Assembly: GCF_900496995.4 (NCBI RefSeq)
Contig: NC_044022.1
Coordinates: forward strand, 22,954,938 to 23,018,937
Reading direction: 5' to 3'
Origin: Aquila chrysaetos chrysaetos
Lineage: Eukaryota; Chordata; Aves; Accipitriformes; Accipitridae
DNA: 64,000 bases
Shown: positions 35,891 to 44,360 of the stretch, one piece after another
Numbering within the stretch: position 1 is the stretch's first letter
Layout of the letters: every line of letters begins with the position of its first letter
The notes under the pieces: generated by a model
The model's database searches: none
Seen by the model: the letters and a program-made list of their open reading frames with translations, nothing else
What the model was told of the DNA's origin: nothing
Translations under genes and position numbers: made by a program

Positions 35891-38800
35891 TTGACATAAG
35901 CAGTACAAATAGGCATAGAGAACAGCGCTTCTTGTAAATTGGGGATACTGAACTACTTGGTCGTGATACAGCAGACATGATAAATTGCTTACTGTTAAAT
36001 AAAGTGTTTGGGAATTGTCACATAGCTACGGAGAGGCCACGCTATTATTAATGATGCACAAGGCATATATTTCAGCTTATTCTTCCATATCCATATTGAC
36101 TCTGAAGTGCAAACAATAACACAAACTAGATTTTGCCAGTAAACTAACACAATTTATCTGGAGGACAGAGCAGAAAGCAGGAGCAGAGCCCGATAGCTCC
36201 CTATTCGTGTGCGGTGGCGTGTCTGGTGATGGAGGCTGCCCAGGCAGGGGACAGAGAAAATGTAGATGTTAGTGTCTGGTGAGGATTCATTGAGACGGGC
36301 TCTTGATTGAGCCCTAAGAGATTAACGAGTGATGAAAGTGTGTCTCAGAGCCAGTAATCGTACTCAGATCTGCTGTGCCGTTACCACAAGCTCACCTTTT
36401 CTCCCTGTAATCATACAATAATGTGCTTACTTTGCCATCTCAAAGGTCAACGGTTGGTTCGATGCATGGAAAGGAGATGCCTGAAGCGAAGGTGTTGGGG
36501 AAGTGGGGCTTTATTCCGCTGTCTCAGGGGTCGTTCTTTACAGGGGAAAGGAGATGTCTCCAGTTCAGACCTGTTCTTTTAGTAAGACCGGAGCTGTCCA
36601 TGAGTGAAATAACTGGCTTTTCATTTCCCAAGAGCATCTAGCATGTGAATGGGACTATTCATATGAATCTTGCTATTGCACAAGCATAAATCTAGAGCGA
36701 GTTATTTAAAGTTAGTTGAGATAGGTGGCCTTACTGGAGAATAAGGAAGTATTAGAGAGTTGTCTAAAACAGCAGATTTCATCAGAAAAAGTCTCCTTCA
36801 CAATGAGATCATGGCTTGAATATGAGTGCAGATCAGCCTTCCAAGTTTTATTTGATTTCAAATATTGTTTGATATGCTACAGTATTTCATTGCAATTTAA
36901 CGGCAATTCCCATTCACACAGCTATTCTAAATAGGTTCTTATATGTACCTATTACCTTGGTAGCCAGGTTTCTATATAAAATCCTGAACATTTCATTATT
37001 ATTAAAAATATAAAAGCCATCTATTCCATCCATTTTGTACGGTGAGGTGAGCAGAATTGGATGTGAAGTCACAGTGCGGTAATAGGGTAATTATTGTTTG
37101 GAGGCTCTTCTAATATACCTATGGTCAGTTGTATTAAAGATGTATTATATTACAGTTGTTCGTGGCCGTTTTATCATGTACTGTGGATTAAGAAATATTC
37201 TATCCTATCCCATGGATTAAAAAAACCCATGCTTTAAATTTTTAGAGAGGAAAATATATCTGTGTAAGGGGTAATTTGATCCTCTGGGCAATTTATACTC
37301 TCCTTGACATGATCTGCACCTTCTTAATGCACATCTTCTTCCTCCATAAGACACCAGTGGAATTTCCGGAGACAAAAGAGTCCCCGTTCTACTTCATTAG
37401 AATGAATGAACTAGTATCTCATTTGAAGTTGGCCACATATGGTATACAGAGCGTGTTTACACAATACCAGAGCACTTACTTGAAGAACAAGTGTATTCCA
37501 CAAAAGCAGCCTCCTGAAATGCTTTCCGTAGTTTGGGAAAAAAAAAAAAAAAGGACACATTTATAGAGTTAAAATATAAATAATTCATAGGGAAAATGAA
37601 AATAATAGGCTTAGGGAAGGGAGAAAAGAGACCTATACACTTCCAGGACCATCCGTCTAATTGCCTATAAATAATTGGCTTGTACATATTACCCACAACA
37701 GAGCATGGTCTCTGACAGCGTTATAAGCCTGGATGTCAGCTGCAGAGCTCAGCTGCTGTTTGTAAATGGTCTTAACTGTGCTCTTGATTTTTCTGTGCTT
37801 ACTGTATATAGTTTTGTTTTATTGGCACTGTACTGTAAGCATATTCTGCACTATGCAAATATAAGAGCTGAGAAGCATATGGGCCGAATCCTGCAACACT
37901 CACTCAGGCAAATGTCCAATTCACTTGATGGGAACTTTTCCTGAGTAAGCAGTAGGAGCAGACTCTCATCTCCATCGTATGGCTCTGCTGATTTCTCAGG
38001 TATGACAACAGATGCTGGTACTTTGCAAACAAGGAGAGGAAGGGTATTAGACCCAGTACTGTGGAGACATGCTCAGTTCTGGCCTCCTTAAGCCCTGAGA
38101 TCCACTGAAATGTTACAAAAGGCACAGTCAAGATAGAACGACCCGCTCTGGCCTTCAGCATCCTGCTGAAAACCAGCTAATGAAAGAAAAGACCCTTCCT
38201 TATAAGTTCTAACACTCCTCCATCCCCACTCTGGAGCCCACCTCATGGTACCAGCAGTGGAGACGTCTCTCTGAGTCAGTGCAGGCTGATTTAAGCTGCA
38301 GGCATCCATGGAGTGAGGAGGAAGAGGAGGGAAATCCTGCTCTTTATAAAAAGCCCCTGTGATTTCTGCTCCACCACCCTGCTGAAGAGCTTTGGCAGGG
38401 AGACATAACATAACTCAGAGTGGGAACTTCAGGATTCGGCTCCGCATCTAGCTGTGGTTCAACCCTGCCATCCAGTAAGGAGATTTCAACCCTCAACTGT
38501 GCAGGTGGCTAAAAGCTCTGCCCCATATCCTGATCTCTGTGTACTGCACGGTCCATTCTGCGGTGACAAGGAACATGTTGTGGACTTCAGGTCCGAGTCC
38601 TACAAAAGCTCACACATACGCTTAACTTCTTATTTAACTCCACTTTTGTCTACACTGCCCATGACAGCCTGATACGTATCGGAGAAGCTGGATTTCTTCG
38701 ATCTAGCTACCATGGGAACCAGTGCAGCAATGATGCCGTAGTACAGGCTTCAGCAGGAGCCCAACAGGGATCCTGGCTACGCATTTGGGGCTGCTAAAGT

Positions 38801-41139
38801 GAGCTGAAGACTGGGCTGTGTGTTTTCAGTGCTAATGTCATCCCTGATAGCTAGACTAACGTTAGCAGCGGTACCCGTATCTTCCTTTGTCCTGTAGCCA
38901 CATGCTTTCCGCAGTGCCTGATTGGAAACTTTAGCTGCAGTCCTTACGTGCCTCATCCTCATGCGCCTTTAAACCAAAATGACTAATTCAAATAGAGGCT
39001 TAAAGGTCAAACCCTCCAGACCTGGTTTTGCAAACCCTTTTGTACATGGCTTTTCCCCTTGTCTAAAAAAAAAAAAAGCTATTCTCATCAGGAAGTGTTG
39101 GCAAAAAGGGTTTAATTACAGAAATCGTTTTGCTCCCTATGGAGAAAGCATGAAGAATGGCATATTTCCACATTTGAATTGCACATTCATCAAGAAAAGA
39201 GTGATTTCCCCTTAAGAATGTTCTGGAGGAGTAGAAAAGAGCATTGAACCCTGGGGTGTGTATTATTTTATAGTCTCTGAAAGGCAAATGGTTTCACTTC
39301 CATTGATTAAAATATATGAGTTTTTCCCTCTGGATTACTCTCCTGGAAGAAGGAAAAAAAAAATATCTTTAGCAGTGGCTGTCAACTAGTGCAGCACCTC
39401 TTGGCAAAGGGCTTACCTACCCAACCAAAGACACTTCTGCTGCTGAACTTCTTCAGCAAGAAACCTTTGACCACAGCAGATGTTGCTACTTTTTTGCTTG
39501 ATGAATGGGGACTTTGCCATAGGTGTTTTCATTGTTTTGCTGGAGCAAATGTCAACGTGGAAACACAGCCCGACATCAGGACTATTAAGTGCTAATTTAA
39601 GCAGCAGCTCCAGGACTTGCTCTCTTTGCTCTGCTAGCGCACAAGATCTAATAGACTCACGCATTAGTCTTTTCAATCACCTTCTTGTTCCACAGATGTA
39701 GCTTCTTTACAAATTCTGCAAAAACACTGTTTGGAAGAGAGTTTGACTTAATAGTCTCTGTTCACAAGGAGCGTTTCAACTGTGCAAAGCTGCTGTGGTG
39801 CAGGACACAGGCACAATACAGCAGGCTGGTGAGCATTGACATTTTGAAATGTACCTCTTCATAAAATAGGCTCCAAATCGGTATGCGGCACACTTCTGCA
39901 ACCACAGTAATTCACTGTGAATTGAAGCAGGGGGATTTTCCTAAGGAAAGTCGTTTTTTCCCATTAAATTACTATTGTTCTTTTTTTTTTTTCTTATTCC
40001 AAAAGCATCATTGTCTAGTTCAGTTAACAGGGAAAGGCCAATTGCACAAACAGTGCTGATCTGTTAAACTTGGCTTTATCAACCAGAATTCAAACAAACA
40101 CTGTTCTGCTCCACACTTGGGTTTACTAGTTTTCTTTTAATAATGTTACTGGAGTTTAAAAAATAAATTAGTAAATGGCTGGAGTGAACAGGCGGCTCAA
40201 ATGGAGGAATTTCAAAACTGCAGGAAAGTACCGCAAACAAGTAAGAGCACTAAGAACAAGAAAAAGCAAAAGTTATATGCAATTGGAAGTGAAGATGTTC
40301 CATTTCCTTTCTAAAATCAAATGCAAACTGCTCATGTGACTGATTTAGTATTGAACAAGAGAGGGAAAATTGCTTCTTGGCATTTAAATGGAAATGTTTC
40401 TTGTTCAGAAATTTTGGAAGCTTGCATACTGTATGATTTTTGAAAGGCTTATACAATTACCATTGAATTTGGATGAGGTCTATTCCTAACAATATATATA
40501 TTTCTTAATTAAACTTTGCCCTTCCAGAGACCTAAATTACCTTTGTCTAGAGTCTAGATTCCTGATGTGGAATATATTCCAGAGGCAATAAGACCAATGC
40601 AAATGTATTTCATTTTTAGTATGTATGACTGAAAAAAACAGTGAAGAGCAGCAGCTATTTTGCAAAGACCTTTATGCCGAGAGCTCTGCTGTTTAAGATT
40701 ATGTTCTGATATGCTGCGTGCCTTTTTACCCTGATTCCTGGGTTTGGAATAAAACCCAATCTTACCTCTTGCTTTCCACAAAGGCTGGAAATTTTAGAAC
40801 AAGGGAAAAAAAAAAAAAAGGCAGAACATAGCAGACTTGCATCTGGCTGATTTAAAGGTATGCCATGAAGAGGACAATTCCCACATAGCTCAAAGCCCTG
40901 CACGAAGTACTGCAGTCCATTATGTTCGGCACTCTTCTTACAATGCAGTTTTAGGGCCTAATCCAGCATCGCTCCAAGATTTGTGATGCCAACACAAGCC
41001 ATGTAGAGATGCTGCTGCTGAAAAGTTTTGTAAGAGTAAATTTTGAGGAGGGACTTGAGACAGAGAAACGCGATTATGTGGTGAATGAGAAAATGATAGG
41101 CTGAGTGTAAACGGCAACGGGATGAATCCTGGCAGGGAT
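35891..41139. other. long non-coding stretch
   Basis: No gene is supported; all frames are short and lack family resemblance. Contains A runs near 37538-37552, 39065-39077 and 40804-40819, and the palindromic repeat remnant at 37880-37965. Confidence 0.5.
37880..37965. repeat. palindromic amniote repeat remnant
   Basis: 'gggccgaatcctgcaacact' and 'cactcaggcaaatgtccaa' on the left face 'gatgggaacttttcctgagtaag' on the right. The right arm reverse-complemented reads CTTACTCAGGAAAAGTTCCC, matching the left ACTCACTCAGGCAAATGTCC at most positions. The arrangement is that of a palindromic sauropsid repeat beginning 'gggcctgatcctgca' and centred on 'ccattgacttcaatgg'. The outer right arm is lost. 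Confidence 0.6.
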
Positions 41140-41220
41140 AACTTATGGGGGACTTGCCCGAGGTCAGGCAGTGAAGCAGTAGCAGGGCCTGACACCTAGT
41201 AACACCACAACCCTTTCTCC
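41140..41220 (-). mobile_element. short MIR-like fragment, reverse
   Basis: 'gggacttgcccgaggtcaggc' and 'agtgaagcagtagcagggcct' resemble the reverse-complement MIR section 'gacttgcccaaggtcacacagc.agt.agtggcagagc'. Too short for a firm call. Confidence 0.4.
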
Positions 41221-41275
41221 CTTCAGACCATGTTGAATAGCATTAAATAGCCCTAATTTCCTGTCGCTACAGTTT

Positions 41276-41299
41276 AACAAAACAAAACAAAACAAAAAA
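41276..41299. repeat. (AAAAC)n microsatellite
   Basis: Four to five AAAAC-type units followed by an A7 run. Simple slippage repeat. Confidence 0.9.
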
Positions 41300-41430
41300 A
41301 CCCAGCAAATATTTAAAAGGCAGAAAGTAGTAGCATTGATCTTCCTCCCAACAAAGAAGTAACCTTAAATTACGCAACTGAAATCTCACAGGCCTTCTTC
41401 CTGAGATTTTAATTATTAAACAATTACTTA

Positions 41431-41512
41431 AAAATAACAATAATAATAATAATAATAATAATAACAATAACATAATAATAGTAATAGTAGTAGTAATAGT
41501 AATAGCAATAAT
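41431..41512. repeat. AAT/TAG trinucleotide microsatellite
   Basis: About 80 bases of (AAT)n interrupted by AAC and passing into TAG/TAA units. On the minus strand it gives a chance run of Ile/Thr and Leu codons. It sits immediately upstream of the C-rich minisatellite. Confidence 0.95.
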
Positions 41513-41709
41513 GAAATCTCCTGACACCACTGCGGATGATGCTCCCTGACCCCAAAAGCAAAACATTATGCAAGTTGCCTAACTGGGGGCAGGGGAGAAC
41601 AGAGGTTTCCCCTCCTTATCACATGTGCCGAAGCTGGAGCGCAGCTGACCGACCCCAAGAAGAGGGAAAGGCTCACCAGGGCCAGGCCATGAAGGCACCA
41701 TGCGAGGCG

Positions 41710-42907
41710 GCTCTCCACCCCATCCTCATCCCCATCCTGATCCCATCCCATTCACGTGCCAATGCCCATCCCATGTCATCTCCGTGCCCATGCTCAACCC
41801 ATGCCCAAGCCCAACCCATGCCTACTGCATGCCCAAGCCCACCCTCTCCCCTCCCTATTACCTTCTAATGCTTATGTCTACACCCAGTCCATCTCATCAC
41901 CAGGCCCATACCTATGTCCGTGACCTTGCCATGCCCATGCCCATCCCCTCTCCATGCCACGTCCGTGTCCACATCCTCCCCATGCCGTACCTTTGTCCAT
42001 GCCAATGTCCTTCCCCCTGCCTATGCCGTGCCCATCCCTTCCCCGTGCCCATGTTATACCCATGCCTTCCTCATGACCCTCCTTCCCCATGCCCATGCTG
42101 TGCCCATGCCCATGCCCAACTCCTCCCATGTCCATGCCATGCTCATGGCTATGTCCACTACTGCCCCATGTCTATGCCATGACTGTGGCATGCCCATGCC
42201 ATGCCCATGTCCATGCCCGTGCCTGCGTCCTCCCCTGCCCCATGCCTATGCCGTGACTGTGTCATGCCCATGTCCATGCCTGTTGCCACCTCATACCGAT
42301 GCCTATCTCCTCGCCATGCCCATGCCGCCACATCCCATGCCCGTGTCCCTGTCCCTGTCCATGCCCATCTCCTTGCCATGCCCATGCCACCACATCCCAT
42401 GCCCGTGTCCCTGGCCATGCCCATCTCCTCACCATGCCCATGCCACATGCCATGCCCATGTGCATGTCCATATCCATGCCCATCTCCTCACCATGCCCAT
42501 GCCACCACACGCCATGCCCGTGTCCCTGTCCCTGTCCATGCTCATCTCCTCGCCATGCCCATGCCACATGCCATGCCCATGTCCATGTCCATATCCATGC
42601 CCATCTCCTCGCCATGCCCATGCCACCACATCCCATGCCCGTGTCCCTGGCCATGCCAATGCCCATCTCCTCGCCATGCCCATGCCACCACATCCCATGC
42701 CCGTGTCCCTGGCCATGCCCATCTCCTCGCCATGCCCATGCCACATGCCATGCCCATGTCCCTGTCCATGCCCATGCCCATCTCCTCCCCACGCCCTTGC
42801 CATCCCGCGCCCACGTCCGTCCACCCCATTGCCCGCGCCGTCCCATGCCCATGCCTCCCTCCACGCACCCCACCGCCATGCCCATGCCCAGACCCTCGTC
42901 CCCTCCT
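41710..42907. repeat. C-rich CCATGC-type hexamer minisatellite
   Basis: About 1.2 kb built from variants of a 6-base unit (CCATGC, CCATGT, CCGTGC, CCATCT and others). It is loose at the left (41710-42300) and more regular between 42307 and 42790, where higher-order units can be read. The hexamer contains no stop in any of the six frames. That explains frames of up to 467 codons here, which read as Pro-Cys, Pro-Met and His-Ala repeats on the plus strand and Gly-Met, Gly-His and Ala-Trp repeats on the minus strand. These are not credible proteins. The minus strand carries many GGG runs at 3-base spacing. The array ends 0.4 kb before the likely promoter. Confidence 0.95.
42307..42781. repeat. 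higher-order units within the hexamer array
   Basis: Eight consecutive units each begin with CTCCT(C/T)(G/A)CCATGCCC. They start at 42307, 42369, 42425, 42484, 42546, 42605, 42667 and 42723, giving lengths 62, 56, 59, 62, 59, 62, 56 and 59. Two core types are visible: 'a' (CCACATCCCATGCCCGTGTC; unit 4 has CACACGCC) in units 1, 2, 4, 6, 7, and 'b' (CCACATGCCATGCCCATGT) in units 3, 5, 8. The order is aab-ab-aab, and the outer trimers are each 177 bases. This shows amplification of a multi-unit block, not only hexamer slippage. All unit lengths are 2 modulo 3, so each unit shifts the reading frame. Confidence 0.9.
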
Positions 42908-43060
42908 CCCCACACCTACTCCACGCGTGCCCCACGCCCACCCCCAACCCCCATCTCCCCCCCAATCCCATCCCCCCCCCCCCCCAAAGCCCACCTCCAC
43001 GCCGTGCCCATCCCCTCCGCACTCCATCCCCACTGCCCGTGCCCGAGCCACCCAGCCCCC

Positions 43061-43130
43061 GCCGAGCCGAGCCGAGCCGAGCCGAGCCGAGCCGAGGGGA
43101 GCCGAGCGGAGCCGAGCGGAGCCGAGCGGA
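43061..43130. repeat. (GCCGA)n / (GCCGAGCGGA)n repeat
   Basis: Seven GCCGA units (43061-43095) are followed by a GGGGA variant and three copies of the 10-base form GCCGAGCGGA. Every pentamer carries a CpG, so the preservation of the pattern argues against heavy germline methylation here. The repeat lies about 200 bases upstream of the predicted transcription start. Confidence 0.95.
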
Positions 43131-43303
43131 GCCCTGCGGTGCGCAGCAGCCGGCCGCATGTGTGCCTGTCATTCCCAGCCCGGGAGCGCCGGCTCCTGCC
43201 TCCCATTCATGTAACCTGTGTGTGTCTCTCTTTCTCTCTGTGTGTAACAGGGAGAGGGAGAGAGAGAGAGAGCGAGGCGAGGAGAGGAGGAGGAGGAGGG
43301 GGG

Positions 43304-43345
43304 GAAGCTTTAAATAAAGCCTTTGGATTGCAGCTGCTTATTTTG
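43304..43345 (+). promoter_or_regulatory. candidate core promoter with TATA-like box
   Basis: TTTAAATAAA at 43309-43318 stands alone in GC-rich surroundings, just after an AGGAGG/GAGA-rich stretch (43246-43304). At typical spacing it would place the transcription start near 43335-43345. Alternatively, the sequence TTTCTCTCTGTGTGTAACAG at 43231-43250 could act as a splice acceptor for an exon starting at 43251, in which case the promoter lies further left. Direction is inferred from the donor site at 43590. Confidence 0.4.
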
Positions 43346-43395
43346 GGCAGTCCTACCAGGGACGATTCCTGCCAGGAAAGAAGCTGGACCGGTCC

Positions 43396-43398
43396 TTT

Positions 43399-43432
<34 letters not shown>

Positions 43433-43460
43433 TTTTTTGATTTTGGTTTTTTTTTTTTTT
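43396..43460 (+). repeat. long T tract inside the putative 5' UTR
   Basis: T28 (43400-43427) is followed by AA, T9, GA, a short TTTTGG and T14. Inside a CpG island and a predicted exon, this would put a poly(U) tract in the mRNA leader. It may also be the fossil A-tail of a minus-strand retroinsertion, but no body of such an element is visible to the left. Confidence 0.9.
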
Positions 43461-43500
43461 GTGGGGGTGGCAGTGGTGTATTGCCGAGCTGCCTGCTGCG

Positions 43501-43524
43501 ATGAGCTCCGGCGCCTGGCTGTAG
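43501..43524 (+). CDS. 7-codon upstream open reading frame
   Basis: ATG at 43501, then codons for SSGAWL and TAG. It would sit 63 bases before the ATG at 43587 in the putative leader, a position at which short frames commonly lower main-frame translation. Whether it is translated is unknown, and it depends on the first-exon model. Confidence 0.25.
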   Translation: MSSGAWL

Positions 43525-43589
43525 TTGCCCACTTTGGGATCGCTGGACACATAAGTGGCATTTCGGTGGGGGGGAAGCCTGCAGACATG

Positions 43590-43595
43590 GTAAGC
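43590..43595 (+). other. predicted 5' splice site
   Basis: ATG|GTAAGC fits the vertebrate donor consensus at +1 to +5 (GTAAG). It is the best donor within the CpG island and gives the proposed gene its direction. Confidence 0.5.
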
Positions 43596-43986
43596 TTTGC
43601 TTTTTGCTCCGAAAAGTGCATTTGTGCGATCGCCTCCCTCCAGTTTTCCCTTCCCCCTTTCCTCTTCCCACCAAACAGACAGGCACACGGGTTGGGGCTT
43701 GGAGAGAAGCTCCCTGAATCCCTGGCTTTTCCTCCCCACCATCCCTCCCTCTTGCCCAGCTTGCTTTTCTCCCCTCGCATCCCAGCCCTGCTGCTCCCTC
43801 CGCACACAGTTTGCACCAATTCAGCAGGAGGAAAAGATGCTGCCGGAGGCTCCTGCTTGGGGCGGTGGGGACCAGGCACCCTCCCGCTGACGAGACCTTG
43901 CTCCGGGGGATGTTTGGGGTGCCTTCTCCCATCCAACACCCCCCCCCCGACCCTTCCCTCTGCACCCCGAGCGGTGCGGCTGTGCT

Positions 43987-44241
43987 GGGGAGGGCGGGGG
44001 GGGGGAAGGCAGCAGTGCAGATTTGGAGGCAAGGATGCAGCTTGAAGATCAATCGGTGTTATTTATGTAATAGTAAAAGCGAGGAAGGGGGGGAGAAAGA
44101 AGGGGGGGGGGGGCGGAAAAAGTGCCTTGGTATTTTTCAGCTGCACAAAGCTCCTTTTGCTCTGGTTGAACCTTCCGCCCCGTCCCCGTGTCCTGGTGCA
44201 GGGTGGTGGGTGCGGGGGGGGGGTGTTTGGGGGGGGGGGGG
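43987..44241 (+). other. cluster of G-quadruplex motifs
   Basis: Plus-strand G runs occur at 43987-44005, 44087-44093, 44102-44113 and 44201-44241. The last has four runs (GGG, GGG, G10, G13) separated by 3-5 bases and is a clear quadruplex motif. If the exon model is right they lie in the first 650 bases of intron 1 on the non-template strand, where they could stabilise R-loops. Confidence 0.75.
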
Positions 44242-44360
44242 TGTATGTGTGTATGTTTACATTTGGATCCGCGATAGAGTCAGGGATGGGGAAGGGGTCT
44301 CCCATTTTCCACCGGAGGGTGGGTTTGCCTCCAACCAAAATAAGAAAAAAACGCGCTTGA

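Larger units (their letters stand above)
43340..43589 (+). other. putative first exon of an unidentified gene
   Basis: Between the TATA-like box and a strong splice-donor sequence (ATG/GTAAGC, boundary 43589/43590) lies a CpG-rich segment that would be a first exon made almost wholly of 5' UTR. It holds a long T tract (43396-43460), a 7-codon upstream frame at 43501-43524 and a terminal ATG at 43587-43589 with purine at -3 and G at +4. If that ATG is the start codon, the coding sequence is split directly after it and continues in an exon outside or far to the right. I could not recognise the gene. The reading-through frame after the ATG (into the intron) does not resemble any known protein. 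Confidence 0.42.
42780..44360. promoter_or_regulatory. CpG island
   Basis: CpG and G+C content rise sharply from about 42780, peak at 43030-43200 and 43480-44220, and fall after about 44360. Vertebrate CpG islands of this size normally mark promoters of housekeeping or developmental genes. Limits were judged by eye; part of the left edge is inflated by the GCCGA repeat. Confidence 0.75.

Noticed and set aside
41914..43317. 467-codon plus-strand frame and several overlapping long frames on both strands
   Set aside because: They exist because the hexamer repeat is free of stops in all six frames. The products are low-complexity dipeptide repeats, and unit lengths of 2 modulo 3 move the same peptide pieces between frames.
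43310..44052. Frames of 208-240 codons on both strands across the CpG island
   Set aside because: Low-complexity poly-Phe/poly-Lys from the T tract and proline/glycine-rich shadow sequence. GC richness lowers stop frequency. No family resemblance.
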